Shown here one piece after another: positions 1-8,793 of a stretch of DNA of 64,000 bases (the stretch's first letter is position 1; the number at the start of each line of letters is the position of its first letter). Below the pieces are notes generated by a model. That model searched no databases. It had not been told where the DNA came from and saw only the letters and a program-made list of their open reading frames with translations. The position numbers and the translations under genes are program-made. Source of the stretch: Streptosporangium pseudovulgare (GTDB lineage Bacteria; Actinomycetota; Actinomycetes; Streptosporangiales; Streptosporangiaceae); the NCBI RefSeq assembly GCF_014648055.1, contig NZ_BMQJ01000009.1:186342-250341 (forward strand). Direction: 5' to 3'.

Positions 1-356
1 GCGGCTTCCTGCTCAAGCGCAGCCGGCCCGACGACCTGGTCCAGGCCGTCCGAATCGTCGCCGCCGGGGAATCGCTGCTGTTCCCGGCCGCGATCCGCGC
101 ACTCGCCGCGAACCGTCAGAGCCGGTACGCCGCCACCTGTGCCGTCCCCGGGCTCGGGAAGCTGACCGCGCGGGAGGCCGACGTGCTGCGGTTGATGGCC
201 TGCGGCCGATCCAACACCGAGATCGCCGCCGAGCTGGTCATCGGGGCTGAGACGGTGAAGACCCACGTCGGCAACGTCCTGGCCAAGCTGGGGGCGCGTG
301 ATCGCACCCAGGCCGTCATCACGGCCTACGAGTCCGGTTTCGTCTCCCCCGGCTGA
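1..356 (+). CDS. LuxR/NarL-type response regulator, C-terminal part (5' end outside window)
   Basis: The reading frame is open from base 3 and ends with TGA at 354-356, giving 117 residues. It starts within the receiver domain: the GFLLKRSRPDDLVQAVR stretch is the usual end of a NarL-type receiver. A LuxR-type DNA-binding helix-turn-helix follows, with the hallmark LTAREADVLRLMACGRSNTEIA and ETVKTHVGNVLAKLGARDR segments. It should act as a DNA-binding transcription regulator once phosphorylated by a sensor kinase. The kinase is probably upstream, outside the window. Domain identity is secure; target genes are unknown. Confidence 0.9.
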   Translation, partial: GFLLKRSRPDDLVQAVRIVAAGESLLFPAAIRALAANRQSRYAATCAVPGLGKLTAREADVLRLMACGRSNTEIAAELVIGAETVKTHVGNVLAKLGARDRTQAVITAYESGFVSPG

Positions 357-569
357 GCTGAAGGGCCACGGTGCTTTCGGACAGCGGAGTCATCGGCCGC
401 CACGTAAGCAGGCCGTCCGGTCGCCGGCGCGTGACACCGACCTGCGGAGTGACCCGCTGTGGGTGGTGGATTCCACGCCGATCGAGTGCGGCCGTTCCGG
501 ACCTGGACGTACGTATCCGGGTGGACAGCGCTTGCGAAGATCAAATGCGGCAAGTGATGATACGTGATC

Positions 570-869
570 ATGATGAAGAAGATTCTTTCCGGCGTCGCCG
601 GCGTGGCTCTCGGAGCCACCGCCCTCATCGGCAGCACCGCTTCCCCCGCTGCGGCGGCCAGCTGCTACAAGACCGCCAGCTCCAGCCACTCGGTGAGCGT
701 CAGGTGCACCGTCGGAACCGCTACGGGCGTCTTCCGGATCTGGGCCCAGTTCTGCTCCACCTCATCCTGCACCTACCTGGCCGGCAGCCTGGTTCGGCTG
801 GGCAGCACGAGCACGGCCAGCAACAGCGGCGCCTATTACAGCGGCAAGTGGTACGCGTCGGACCACTAG
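570..869 (+). CDS. small secreted cysteine-containing protein
   Basis: The product has 99 residues. It begins with a Sec signal peptide (MMKKILSGVAGVALGATAL, small-residue run, probable cleavage after AAAA near residue 30). The mature part is about 70 residues, rich in Ser and Thr, with four cysteines (32, 46, 62, 67) that could form two disulphides. No family was recognised. GTG 564, ATG 570 and ATG 573 are all in frame. No Shine-Dalgarno sequence precedes them, but TGATAC at 558-563 looks like a -10 box, so a leaderless mRNA starting at ATG 570 is possible. The protein is likely exported; function unknown. Confidence 0.7.
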   Translation: MMKKILSGVAGVALGATALIGSTASPAAAASCYKTASSSHSVSVRCTVGTATGVFRIWAQFCSTSSCTYLAGSLVRLGSTSTASNSGAYYSGKWYASDH

Positions 870-901
870 CCAGGGGCGGGTCCCGGCCGGCAACCGGCGG
901 C

Positions 902-1546
902 TCACGTCGGCCGGTGGACTCCCGCGTCCCGCGCCCGGGCGACGGCCTGTGCCCGGTCCTCGACGCCGAGCTTGAACAGCACGTTGGAGACGTGATTCTG
1001 CACGGTCTTCAGGCTGATCCCGATCCGGGCGGCTATGGCCTGGTTGGACTGGCCGGCGGCCATTCGGGCCAGGATGTCGAGCTCCCGCCCGGTGAGCTGC
1101 GGGAACGGGTTGGCCGGAGCGGTGTCCGCGAGCGCCGCGAGCATCCGGTCGGCCACGGCGGAGTCGAGGATCGCCTGGTCGGCGTGCACCGCGTGCACGG
1201 CGCGGATGATCTCGTCGGGTTCGGCGTCTTTGAGGAGGTAGCCGCGGGCGCCCGCCCGGATCGCCTGCCGTACCATGGCGTGCTCCGCGTGCATGGTGAG
1301 GACCAGCACCCGCGTACGCAGCCCTCCGCGCCGGATCTGTTCGGTCGCTGAGGCCCCGCCGCCGCCAGGCATGTGCAGATCGATGATGGCCACGTCCGGA
1401 TCGTGTTCCACGACCGCGGCGACCGTCGCATCTGTGTCGCCCGCCTCAGCGACGACGCCGATACCGGGCACACTGTCGAGCAGCCTGCGCAACCCCATCC
1501 GGAACACGTGGTGATCGTCGGCGATCACCACCCGCAGCTCGTTCAT
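902..1546 (-). CDS. NarL/FixJ-type response regulator
   Basis: A 214-residue two-component response regulator. The N-terminal receiver shows the acidic pair D10-D11, the phosphoacceptor D56 in IIDLHMPGG, and the KDAEPDEI segment after the conserved lysine. The C-terminal LuxR-type helix-turn-helix (about residues 148-205) contains LTGRELDILARMAAGQSNQ and LKTVQNHVSNVLFKLGVEDR. Its ATG overlaps the stop of the kinase gene upstream by 4 bp, so the two are translationally coupled and this is almost certainly the kinase's partner. It is the last gene of a three-gene operon. Confidence 0.95.
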   Translation of the reverse strand: MNELRVVIADDHHVFRMGLRRLLDSVPGIGVVAEAGDTDATVAAVVEHDPDVAIIDLHMPGGGGASATEQIRRGGLRTRVLVLTMHAEHAMVRQAIRAGARGYLLKDAEPDEIIRAVHAVHADQAILDSAVADRMLAALADTAPANPFPQLTGRELDILARMAAGQSNQAIAARIGISLKTVQNHVSNVLFKLGVEDRAQAVARARDAGVHRPT

Positions 1547-3558
1547 CCGCCACCCTCCATCGGGAACCCGGCCCGTACCGTCGTGCCCTCGGTGTCTCGG
1601 GGGCGCAGCTCGAACCGACCGCCCAATTCACTCACCCGCCGGCGCATCGAGGCCGTACCGACGCCGGCGACGTACCGCTCGCCGATGCCGGCCCCATCGT
1701 CGTCGACCTGTACGACCAGCCGTCCACCGCCGGTGGAAAGGGTCACCGTACAGGCGACGGCGTCAGCGTGCCGCAGGACGTTGGCCACCGCCTCCAGCAG
1801 GACGAAATAGGCGGCGTCGGCCACGGCGGGCGGCACCCGTGCCTCGTCCACGTCCGCGTGGTAGGTGATGAGAGGTGCACCGGGCAGCTCGGCACACCGT
1901 TCGAGGTGGTCGGCGATCGCTGCGGTCAGGCCCAGATCGGCCACGGCGGCGGACGGCAGGGCGTCGATGATGCGGCGGACCTCGGTGGCCGCCGAGCGTG
2001 CCTGGTCGGCGATGACGCGCAGCTCCCCCGCCACCGGACTGTCCGTGCTCAGGGTACGGCGGACGCCGTCCACAGCCAGCCCGATGCCGGACAGCAACGG
2101 CCCGAGCCCGTCGTGCAGATCCTGGCGTAACCGGCGCCGCTCATCGGCGATGGCGTGCACCGCCTGCTCCTGCGCGGTGCGCAGATCCTCGGCGAGACGG
2201 ACGGCGTGCAGGGCCGAGCCGATGGCGTACGCCAGCTCGTTGAGCAGCGCCAGGTCGGACCGGGAGTACGCCTCACCGGGTGCGCGCGGTCCCACCGTCA
2301 ACGTCCCGACCAGCTCACCGCGCCACTCCAGCGGCACGTCCACGGAAGGCTCCACGCCGGAGACGCCGACGCGGGCCACCTCGCCGTACTCGCCGTCGGC
2401 GAGCAACTGTACGGACACGTATTCGGCACGCAGAGCCCGGGCGACCGCGTTGGCCGTTGTGGCGGGCATCTCCGACGGGTCGGCCACGGCTCTCAGCTGC
2501 TGTCGCAGTCCGGCGAGAGCCTCCAGCGGTTCCTCCCGCTGTCCGAAGAGCAACCGGCTGACCGCCCGCTGCAGTCGCCGCCGCACCGGTTCGGCGAACC
2601 CGGCGACCGCGGCTGACGCGATCAGTGCGAGACCGGGTGACGGGCCCACGGCCATGCCGAGCACGGAGACGATCCCGAGGTAGATCGCGGACACCACCGC
2701 GGTCAACACGGCGAACACGACGGTGCGCCGGATCACGAGATCGATGTCGTAGAGGCGGTAGCGGCGTACGGACAGCGCGATCGCGCCCACGAGCAGGAAC
2801 GGAATGAGGAAGTAGCCCGCCTGCGCGACGTGGTACGGCATCAGCCCGCCGAGCAGCTCGATCGCGAGAACCAGCACCATGGCGTACCACAGGAACTTCA
2901 TCTGCTGGCGCTGGGCCGAGCCGGCGCGGTGCCACCGCACCCCCAGGCTGGCCAGACTCGACAAGACGGCCGCGACGACCACGAGGCCCGCCGTGGTCAT
3001 CAGGGTCCCGCCGGCAGCGATGGCAAGCGGATTCGGCGGGCCGGCATCCTCCCCGGCCGGCAGTGGGCCGGGTTCCACGGCAGCCGCCACCGCCGTCAGC
3101 ACGCTCGCCCCGGCGCCGAGCCATGACGCCCACCGCCAGTTCCCCGAAGGCGCCCTTCCGTCCGGGAAGATCGACGGCAGCACCGTGAACAGCGGCACGA
3201 CGTACAGCGGCCACAACCACAGCGCCAGCCATGCCGCCACCTGCCATCCGGGCACGCCGGCGTGGAACCCCGCGGCGGCCGACCCCTCGGCGAGCACGCC
3301 GAGTGCGCCGGCCGTGCCGGTGCCGAGCAGCAGCCATCCGACCGGCCGGCCCCCTCGGCTGCGGGACAGCCACCACCCGGCTCCACCCAGCAGCAGGCTG
3401 TGTCCGACGTTGCCGACGAGCGCCCAATCCAGCGCCGTACCGGCGGCCAGCGAGAGGCTTCCACCGGCCGCGGTCATGACGACGGCGGCCGCCAGGGTGA
3501 GCAGCGCGCCCGGCGGCTGCCGGACCGCCCGGCCGGTGGTCACCGTGACTCCGCTCAT
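1543..3558 (-). CDS. membrane sensor histidine kinase, NarL-partner type (HisKA_3)
   Basis: A 671-residue kinase. The first 310 residues hold a string of hydrophobic helices (about eight to nine membrane segments). A GAF-like region (about 340-460) follows. Next is a HisKA_3 dimerisation/phosphoacceptor domain with His482 in RLRQDLHDGLGPLLSG, then a HATPase domain with VDDDGAGIGE and a glycine-rich VGTASMRRRV segment. It would autophosphorylate His482 and pass phosphate to Asp56 of the response regulator it overlaps by 4 bp. The signal is unknown; the long membrane part suggests a membrane-embedded or envelope stimulus. The membrane protein encoded 15 bp upstream may be a co-sensor. Confidence 0.93.
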   Translation of the reverse strand: MSGVTVTTGRAVRQPPGALLTLAAAVVMTAAGGSLSLAAGTALDWALVGNVGHSLLLGGAGWWLSRSRGGRPVGWLLLGTGTAGALGVLAEGSAAAGFHAGVPGWQVAAWLALWLWPLYVVPLFTVLPSIFPDGRAPSGNWRWASWLGAGASVLTAVAAAVEPGPLPAGEDAGPPNPLAIAAGGTLMTTAGLVVVAAVLSSLASLGVRWHRAGSAQRQQMKFLWYAMVLVLAIELLGGLMPYHVAQAGYFLIPFLLVGAIALSVRRYRLYDIDLVIRRTVVFAVLTAVVSAIYLGIVSVLGMAVGPSPGLALIASAAVAGFAEPVRRRLQRAVSRLLFGQREEPLEALAGLRQQLRAVADPSEMPATTANAVARALRAEYVSVQLLADGEYGEVARVGVSGVEPSVDVPLEWRGELVGTLTVGPRAPGEAYSRSDLALLNELAYAIGSALHAVRLAEDLRTAQEQAVHAIADERRRLRQDLHDGLGPLLSGIGLAVDGVRRTLSTDSPVAGELRVIADQARSAATEVRRIIDALPSAAVADLGLTAAIADHLERCAELPGAPLITYHADVDEARVPPAVADAAYFVLLEAVANVLRHADAVACTVTLSTGGGRLVVQVDDDGAGIGERYVAGVGTASMRRRVSELGGRFELRPRDTEGTTVRAGFPMEGGG

Positions 3559-3573
3559 CGCCTTCCCCGCTGG

Positions 3574-4170
3574 TCAGTGCGCCGCGTCGAGCGCGGTCCC
3601 GGCGTCGGTACTCCGGCGGCCCGCCCGGGCGGCACCGACCACCAACATGATGCCGAACACGGCGTACACCGCCGCCAGCGCCATCGGCATGACGAAGTCG
3701 CCCAGCAGGCCGATGAGCAGCATCGCTCCCCACCAGCGCACTCCGGCATCGAGCAGAAACGCCACCCCGGACACCGCCACGCCGAGCATCATGACGTAGA
3801 AGAGCGACTCCACCGTCATCACCGACGGGGGCAGGTCGCCGCGCCCGAGGATTCCGCCCCACACCAGCGCGCCCACCGCTATGAGCAGCGCGGTGACCGG
3901 CCCGCAGGCCAGCAGCGCCGCGCCGATCCGGCCGAGCGGTCCTCCCTGCTTCCGGCGGCGCGCCCACAGCATGAGGAACGCCGAGGGCAGCAGCCCCCAG
4001 TACGTCTCGATGGACAGCCGGGCCACCCACTGGGGCAGTTCCTCCCCGCCGACGGCCCGGATCTGCGCCAGCAGCAGCACGTGCCCGGCTGCCATCGCCG
4101 CGCTCGACAGGATCAGTAAGCCGACCGCCACCAGCGGTACCCGAGCCAGCCGATCGATCACCACACGCAT
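3574..4170 (-). CDS. integral membrane protein of the two-component operon
   Basis: The product has 198 residues with about six predicted membrane helices, starting VPLVAVGLLILSSAAMAAG and ending FGIMLVVGAARAGRR. ATG 4170 was chosen because GAGAGGAG lies a few bases upstream. The gene is first in the operon, 15 bp before the histidine kinase. No family was recognised. Position and topology suggest a membrane accessory to the kinase or a protein whose level the system controls; both are inference. Confidence 0.75.
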   Translation of the reverse strand: MRVVIDRLARVPLVAVGLLILSSAAMAAGHVLLLAQIRAVGGEELPQWVARLSIETYWGLLPSAFLMLWARRRKQGGPLGRIGAALLACGPVTALLIAVGALVWGGILGRGDLPPSVMTVESLFYVMMLGVAVSGVAFLLDAGVRWWGAMLLIGLLGDFVMPMALAAVYAVFGIMLVVGAARAGRRSTDAGTALDAAH

Positions 4171-4608
4171 TCTCTTTCTCCTCTCGTGAACACGTAAAGC
4201 GTGCGGAATGCCGTTCCCGGGTGGCATGGGGTGCGTCTCCCGCCCCGGCCGGGAATCCGGCCCCGGTGGACCGTCGCCGACGCCCCGGCCCGCATCCACC
4301 GGGCATGGCGGAGCAGGATGCGGGCGAAGACGTCGCGGCCGTTGACCCGCCCGGCCCGCATCCACGGGGCGTGGCAGAGGGTGCGCCGCCCGGGAGGCTC
4401 CGTGCCGTTGCCTGCCCGCACGGCTGGCGACCGGCGGGGAGTCAGAGGGACTCGCGGTCGCTCGACCGGCGTACGCGCAGGAGGAGTGCCCCCAGCCCAG
4501 ATCGCGTGATCTTGAGGCTTGGCGATCACTCGATGGTAGGGAACACCTCACCCCGACAGGCGGGCAGGCGTGACTGATCCCGAGCGATCTTCCCGCCACG
4601 CTCGAGGC
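4171..4608. other. divergent intergenic region with a 30-bp direct repeat
   Basis: A 438-bp gap between the minus-strand membrane protein operon and the plus-strand serine hydrolase. It must hold both promoters. A 30-bp direct repeat is present at 4283-4313 and 4350-4379; both copies contain CCCGGCCCGCATCCAC followed by GGGC[A/G]TGGC[G/A]GAG. No convincing gene is seen on either strand. Confidence 0.5.
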
Positions 4609-5688
4609 ATGATGAAATCGCTCGCCGCCGTCGTCGCCGGTTCCCTCGTCCTCGTTCCCGTCGCCCCCGCCTTCGCCGCCGCCGTGACGCCCTCGCCGCA
4701 GTCCCGTCTTGACCTGCTCACCGCCGAGGACGGCATGGCGGGCGCGTTGAGCCAGGTGCGGAGCCCGGAAGGCACGACCGTGACCCGGCGCTCCGGCACC
4801 GCGGAGCGGGGCACCGGGAAGCCGATGATCGGCCCCCAGGGCCGGTTCAGGATCGCCAGCGTGAGCAAGCCGATCATCGCCGCCACCGTGCTGCGGCTGG
4901 CCGACCAGCAGAAGATCGACCTGGACGCCGAGGTGGAGCGTTACCTGCCCGGGGTGCTGCGCGGCACCGGCGACGGCGCCGGGATCGACGGCCGGAAGAT
5001 CACCGTCCGGATGCTGCTGCAGCAGACCAGCGGCCTTCCCGAGTTCCTCGACGCGATCGAGTGGAGGGAGCCCTTCCCCGACTTCCTGCGGGTGGCGCTG
5101 ACCCGCAAGCCCACGCCCCGCGGCTCCTTCGCCTACGCCAACACCAACTACCTGGTCCTCGGCATGATCGTGACCGCGGTGACCGGCAAGGACTTCCGCC
5201 AGGTGAGCCGGGACCTGATCCTCAAGCCGTACGGGATGCGGGACACCTACTGGCCGGCCAAGGGCGACCACGGCATCCGCGGCCCGCACGCCCACACCTA
5301 CGGGGTGCACCCCGGCCATCCGCAGGACGGCGAGGTGGACCTGACCGACCGGCTGCCCACCTACGAGTTCGGCCCCAGCGGCGGCCTGGTCTCCACTCCC
5401 GAAGACCTCAACCGGTTCTGGCGTAAGGTCCCGCTGAGCAGGATGATGACCCGTCCGGTGAAGGTCGAGCAGGAAGGCTGGCCCGCGGACGCCCGCTACG
5501 GCTACGGCGTGGTCCGGATGAAGTCGAGCTGCGGCTACGCCTACTTCGCCGCCGGCGACATGCCGGGGGCCGCGGTGTTCAGCGGCCGGGACCGGGCCGG
5601 GCGCGCCGCCACCGTCTACGTCACCGGCGTGCCCGGCGATCGGCGGCACCTGATCGACGCCTTCGTCACCACGATGTGCGACCGCTGA
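4609..5688 (+). CDS. secreted serine hydrolase (class C beta-lactamase / D-Ala-D-Ala carboxypeptidase fold)
   Basis: A 359-residue protein with a signal peptide (MMKSLAAVVAGSLVLVPVAP, cleavage near AFAAA). The active-site SxxK motif is SVSK with Ser84, in FRIASVSKPIIAATVL. The second motif YxN is Tyr176-Ala-Asn178 in SFAYANTNYLVLG. The family resembles Streptomyces R61 DD-peptidase and related serine hydrolases. ATG 4609 is preferred over GTG 4570 because it starts a clean signal peptide. An oddity: the usual third motif (HxG, as in GHTG) is replaced around residues 313-318 by AAGDMPG, so activity may differ from a standard DD-peptidase. The substrate is unknown. Confidence 0.85.
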   Translation: MMKSLAAVVAGSLVLVPVAPAFAAAVTPSPQSRLDLLTAEDGMAGALSQVRSPEGTTVTRRSGTAERGTGKPMIGPQGRFRIASVSKPIIAATVLRLADQQKIDLDAEVERYLPGVLRGTGDGAGIDGRKITVRMLLQQTSGLPEFLDAIEWREPFPDFLRVALTRKPTPRGSFAYANTNYLVLGMIVTAVTGKDFRQVSRDLILKPYGMRDTYWPAKGDHGIRGPHAHTYGVHPGHPQDGEVDLTDRLPTYEFGPSGGLVSTPEDLNRFWRKVPLSRMMTRPVKVEQEGWPADARYGYGVVRMKSSCGYAYFAAGDMPGAAVFSGRDRAGRAATVYVTGVPGDRRHLIDAFVTTMCDR

Positions 5689-5689
5689 G

Positions 5690-5868
5690 TCCGGCGGCCA
5701 GGCGGACCGCCGCCAGGCCGGAGCGGCTGCGCGGACCGGTCGGGGAGAACCTGCGCCGGCTCGGCCGCGACCACCTGGACGTGGTGAACCTCCGATCGTC
5801 GGCACCGATTCGATCGCCGAGCGCTTCGGCGCGCCGGCCGAGCCGCGCGAGGCCGGGCTCATCCGCCG
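5690..5868 (+). pseudogene. aldo/keto reductase remnant (frameshifted)
   Basis: Directly after the serine hydrolase, one frame reads RPERLRGPVGENLRRLGRDH then LDVVNLR, a typical internal stretch of aldo/keto reductases. At about 5795 the frame shifts, and another frame continues DSIAERFGAPAEPREAGLIR, the next conserved block (normally ALAELRE..GLIRHLG). Both N- and C-terminal parts are missing. It is therefore a decayed fragment of about 60 codons. The call rests on motif recognition in two frames. Confidence 0.75.
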
Positions 5869-5974
5869 AAGAGCGCGCTGCCGCCACCGGCCGGTTTCCG
5901 GTTCGGCGGTGGATCGGGTGATGTGTGATCAGGCGGTTCACTCCGGCTGAGCGACGGCAGGTAGGGTCTTCGCC

Positions 5975-6478
5975 GTGTTCGAAGCCAGCGATGTCGTCGA
6001 AGTCGTCCGGCTGCTCCACGACGGTGGATGCAGGGTCTGGGTCGGAGGCGGATGGGGCATCGACGCGCTCGTCGGCGAGGTCACCCGCCCCCACCGGGAC
6101 CTGGACCTGATGCACGACGCCACCCAGGAGCCCACCCTGGTCAGAATCCTGGAGAACACCGGTTTCGCCGAAAGGCACGACATCGTCCCCGGGCGGCCCG
6201 CCCGGTTCGTCATGCGCCATCCCGACGGGCGGGAGCTCGATCTGCACCCGCTGACCTTCCAGCCCGACGGCTCCGCCGTGCAGCCGGCCAACGACCGGGG
6301 GGACGTCTTCCCCTATCCCGCGAACGCCTTCGCCACCGGCACGATTCTCGGCATGAGCATCGCCTGCCTGTCGGTCAAGCAGCAGATCCACTTCCACCAG
6401 GGTTACGAGCCGACCGACCGGGACCGGCACGACATGGCGCAGCTGCGCAGGATCTACGGCGTCGCCACCCACTTCTGA
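5975..6478 (+). CDS. nucleotidyltransferase, Lnu(A)/ANT(2'')-like
   Basis: A 167-residue protein of the pol-beta nucleotidyltransferase superfamily. The nucleotide-binding motif is WVGGGWGIDALVG (residues 22-34), and the catalytic acidic residues are likely D42 and D44 in RPHRDLDLMHD, with D89 in GRELDLHPL as the third. The C-terminal YEPTDRDRHDMAQLRRI is typical of the lincosamide and aminoglycoside nucleotidyltransferase group (Lnu(A), ANT(2'')). It could adenylylate an antibiotic, but many chromosomal actinobacterial relatives have no proven resistance role. GTG 5975 is the start, with a weak AGGTAGGG upstream. Confidence 0.8.
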   Translation: MFEASDVVEVVRLLHDGGCRVWVGGGWGIDALVGEVTRPHRDLDLMHDATQEPTLVRILENTGFAERHDIVPGRPARFVMRHPDGRELDLHPLTFQPDGSAVQPANDRGDVFPYPANAFATGTILGMSIACLSVKQQIHFHQGYEPTDRDRHDMAQLRRIYGVATHF

Positions 6479-6492
6479 TACGCCTGGTGCAG

Positions 6493-6580
6493 GTGAGCAC
6501 CTCCCAACGAGGTCCGGCCCGGCCTCTGACCGGCTCCGGGGTCTCAACGGGATTCGCCGGCCTCGACCGGAGGTGCTCAC
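6493..6580. other. 88-nt imperfect hairpin downstream of the nucleotidyltransferase
   Basis: Left arm GTGAGCACCTCC (6493-6504) is perfectly complementary to GGAGGTGCTCAC (6569-6580). Inside, a symmetric 3x3 interruption is followed by CGAGG (6508-6512) pairing with CCTCG (6561-6565), then five more pairs (6514-6518 with 6556-6560). It begins 15 nt after the stop codon. It could be a terminator, a structured RNA or a palindromic repeat; there is no T-tract. Confidence 0.6.
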
Positions 6581-6772
6581 GCGCATCCGTCGGACGTGGC
6601 GTCGTGGCCTCGTGGAAGCCCGGCCGGAGGCCCCGTCCCCGTCCTGTCCGCGTCGCCCGATCCGGGTGGCGGAGGGTGAAACTTTCAGGGCGGCCCGTCC
6701 GGGGCATCGGGACCGCTCCCAGTAAGAGGGCGGTGAGCCCCGCGCGGTGAGGCGCGGAGCCTGGAACAGGGC
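6581..6772. other. gene-free stretch
   Basis: No coding sequence with recognisable similarity or a good ribosome site was seen on either strand between the hairpin and the arabinofuranosidase promoter region. Confidence 0.5.
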
Positions 6773-6801
6773 TTGACGCGACCGGCGGCGTCGGGTTTGC
6801 T
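6773..6801 (+). promoter_or_regulatory. putative promoter for the GH62 gene
   Basis: TTGACG (6773-6778) and TTTGCT (6796-6801) are separated by 17 bp, a plausible primary-sigma promoter. It would place the LacI-type operator about 40 bp downstream of the transcription start and give a leader of almost 400 nt. Assignment is by eye. Confidence 0.4.
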
Positions 6802-6845
6802 CCGCTCCACCGTCACCAATAGAAGAGGACCGGCCGGCGAGAAAA

Positions 6846-6859
6846 TGTTAACGCTAACA
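6846..6859. promoter_or_regulatory. LacI-family operator upstream of the arabinofuranosidase
   Basis: TGTTAACGCTAACA is a near-perfect 14-bp palindrome with a central CG, the form bound by LacI/GalR-family regulators. The same motif (TGTGAGCGCTAACA) lies in the promoter of the arabinose operon at 42078-42091, which suggests one regulator controls both loci. Between this site and the GH62 start (about 340 bp) no gene was recognised; a 14-codon frame at 7084-7130 is of doubtful value. Confidence 0.75.
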
Positions 6860-7199
6860 CTAGCGGATTCCCTCGGGCACCGGAGTGAGGTCGTCATCCC
6901 TCACCGAGTACGGCGACGCGCAGGCGGCATCCCTTCTCGCCGTCTCCGTCGAACCTGTGCGGGAACACCGGCCGAGCTGCGGCTCTCCGCCTTCGGAGCG
7001 CTCGTGACGGCCTCTCCCGGCCGGCCGCGGCCGAGCGCGTCGAGAAAGACCGGCGCCGATGACAGGCGCGCGGGAACGGCCTCCCGACATGTCCACGGCG
7101 ACCCACCCGATCGTGGCCGAGACCAACGCGTGAGGGCGCCGGGATCTGCATATGAGCATTGACGATTTCCCATCGCAGAAACACACCCCAGGAGAACGC

Positions 7200-8603
7200 A
7201 TGAAAATCCCCCGTTTCCGGCTCTGGCTCTCCGCCGGGGTCGCCGCCGCGGTCGGCACGGTCGGCACGGTCGGCGCGGTGACCGCACCGGCCGCCAACGC
7301 CGCCGCCGGATGCCGCGTGGACTACACGGTGAGCAACCAGTGGCCGGGCGGCTTCGGCGCGAGCGTGAACATCACCAACCTCGGCGACCCGGTCAACGGC
7401 TGGCGCCTGACCTGGTCGTTCCCCGCGGGGCAGACCATCACCCAGCTGTGGAGCGGCTCCTACACCCAGTCCGGCTCCCAGGTCACCGTGACCAACGTGG
7501 ACTACAACGGCGGCCTCCCCACCGGCGGCAGCGCGAACTTCGGGTTCAACGGCTCCTTCAACGGCAGCAACCCGACACCGACGAGCTTCGCCCTCAACGG
7601 TGTGACCTGCACCGGTGGCGTGACCGCTTCACCCAGCCCCTCCACCAGCCCCTCGACCGGCCCGTCGCCGTCGTCCACGCCGACGTCGCCCGGCACATGC
7701 GCTCTTCCATCGACGTACCGGTGGACGTCGACGGGCCCGCTGGCGAACCCGAAGTCGGGGTGGGTCTCGCTCAAGGACTTCACCAACGTCGTCCACAACG
7801 GCAAGCACCTCGTCTACGCCACGACGCACGACACGGGGAGCAGCTGGGGCTCGATGAACTTCAGCCCCTTCACGAACTGGTCCGACATGGCCTCGGCCGG
7901 CCAGAACAAGATGAACTTCTCCACCGTCGCGCCCACGCTGTTCTACTTCGCCCCGAAGAACATCTGGGTGCTGGCCTACCAGTGGGGCGGGACCGCCTTC
8001 TCCTACCGGACCTCCAGCGACCCCACCAACGCCAACGGCTGGTCGGCGCAGCAGACCCTCTTCACCGGAAGCATCTCCGGCTCCGGGACCGGGCCCATCG
8101 ACCAGACGCTCATCGGCGACGGCACCAACATGTACCTGTTCTTCGCCGGGGACAACGGCAAGATCTACCGGGCCAGCATGCCGATCGGGAACTTCCCGGG
8201 CAGCTTCGGCTCGAACTACACGACGATCATGAGTGACACGCAGGCCAACCTGTTCGAAGGGGTCGAGGTCTACAAACTCCAGGGGCAGAACAAGTACCTC
8301 ATGCTCGTCGAGGCGATGGGCTCACAGGGCCGCTACTTCCGCTCGTTCACGGCCAACAGCCTGGACGGCACGTGGACACCGCAGGCCGCGACCGAGGGCA
8401 ACCCCTTCGCCGGCAAGGCCAACAGCGGCGCCACCTGGACCAACGACATCAGCCACGGCGACCTGGTCCGCAGCAACCCCGACCAGACCAAGACCGTCGA
8501 CCCCTGCAACCTGCAACTGCTCTACCAGGGCCGCAGCCCCGGCTCCGGTGGTGACTACGGCCTCCTGCCCTACCGGCCGGGTGTGCTGACACTGCAGCGC
8601 TGA
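7200..8603 (+). CDS. abfB: secreted GH62 alpha-L-arabinofuranosidase with CBM2
   Basis: The product has 467 residues: a signal peptide ([20 protein letters not shown], cleavage near NAAAG about residue 36), a CBM2 cellulose/xylan-binding module (about 38-138; [46 protein letters not shown]), a Ser/Thr/Pro linker (about 140-165) and a GH62 catalytic domain (about 166-467). GH62 markers include [70 protein letters not shown] and [14 protein letters not shown]62 enzymes remove L-arabinofuranose side chains from arabinoxylan outside the cell. ATG 7200 is preceded by AGGAG with a suitable gap. The shared operator links it to the arabinose operon at 33-42 kb. The domain order resembles Streptomyces enzymes of this family. 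Confidence 0.95.
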   Translation: MKIPRFRLWLSAGVAAAVGTVGTVGAVTAPAANAAAGCRVDYTVSNQWPGGFGASVNITNLGDPVNGWRLTWSFPAGQTITQLWSGSYTQSGSQVTVTNVDYNGGLPTGGSANFGFNGSFNGSNPTPTSFALNGVTCTGGVTASPSPSTSPSTGPSPSSTPTSPGTCALPSTYRWTSTGPLANPKSGWVSLKDFTNVVHNGKHLVYATTHDTGSSWGSMNFSPFTNWSDMASAGQNKMNFSTVAPTLFYFAPKNIWVLAYQWGGTAFSYRTSSDPTNANGWSAQQTLFTGSISGSGTGPIDQTLIGDGTNMYLFFAGDNGKIYRASMPIGNFPGSFGSNYTTIMSDTQANLFEGVEVYKLQGQNKYLMLVEAMGSQGRYFRSFTANSLDGTWTPQAATEGNPFAGKANSGATWTNDISHGDLVRSNPDQTKTVDPCNLQLLYQGRSPGSGGDYGLLPYRPGVLTLQR

Positions 8604-8699
8604 CGGCGCGACGCGGGTCCGGCCCGGGTGTCCTGACGTCCACCGTGAAGGCGTATGCCGAATCGGGTGAGCGTCGTCGCGACACGGCGTGCGGCATGG

Positions 8700-8744
8700 G
8701 CGCCGGTCTCGGCCGGCAGCGGGACCGCAGGCCGAGACCGGCGC
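8700..8744. terminator. 15-bp stem hairpin after the GH62 gene
   Basis: GCGCCGGTCTCGGCC (8700-8714) is perfectly complementary to GGCCGAGACCGGCGC (8730-8744), with a 15-nt loop. It lies 97 nt beyond the GH62 stop and before the minus-strand micropeptide gene, so it could terminate both transcripts. There is no T-tract, as is common in actinomycetes. Confidence 0.6.
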
Positions 8745-8793
8745 GCCGCTCGCGCGCCGTACCCACCTCTCGGCCGCCGCACCGGCACCCCGC

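Noticed and set aside
3574..5862. Very long minus-strand open frames such as the one covering 3574-5862
   Set aside because: Only the part 3574-4170 shows membrane-protein composition and a ribosome site; the rest is antisense to the serine hydrolase and low in complexity.
7084..7130. 14-codon frame MSTATHPIVAETNA in the GH62 leader
   Set aside because: No ribosome site and no relation to arabinose regulation; too short to support.
6860..7297. Minus-strand frame over the GH62 leader
   Set aside because: No family match and no ribosome site; overlaps the start of the GH62 gene.
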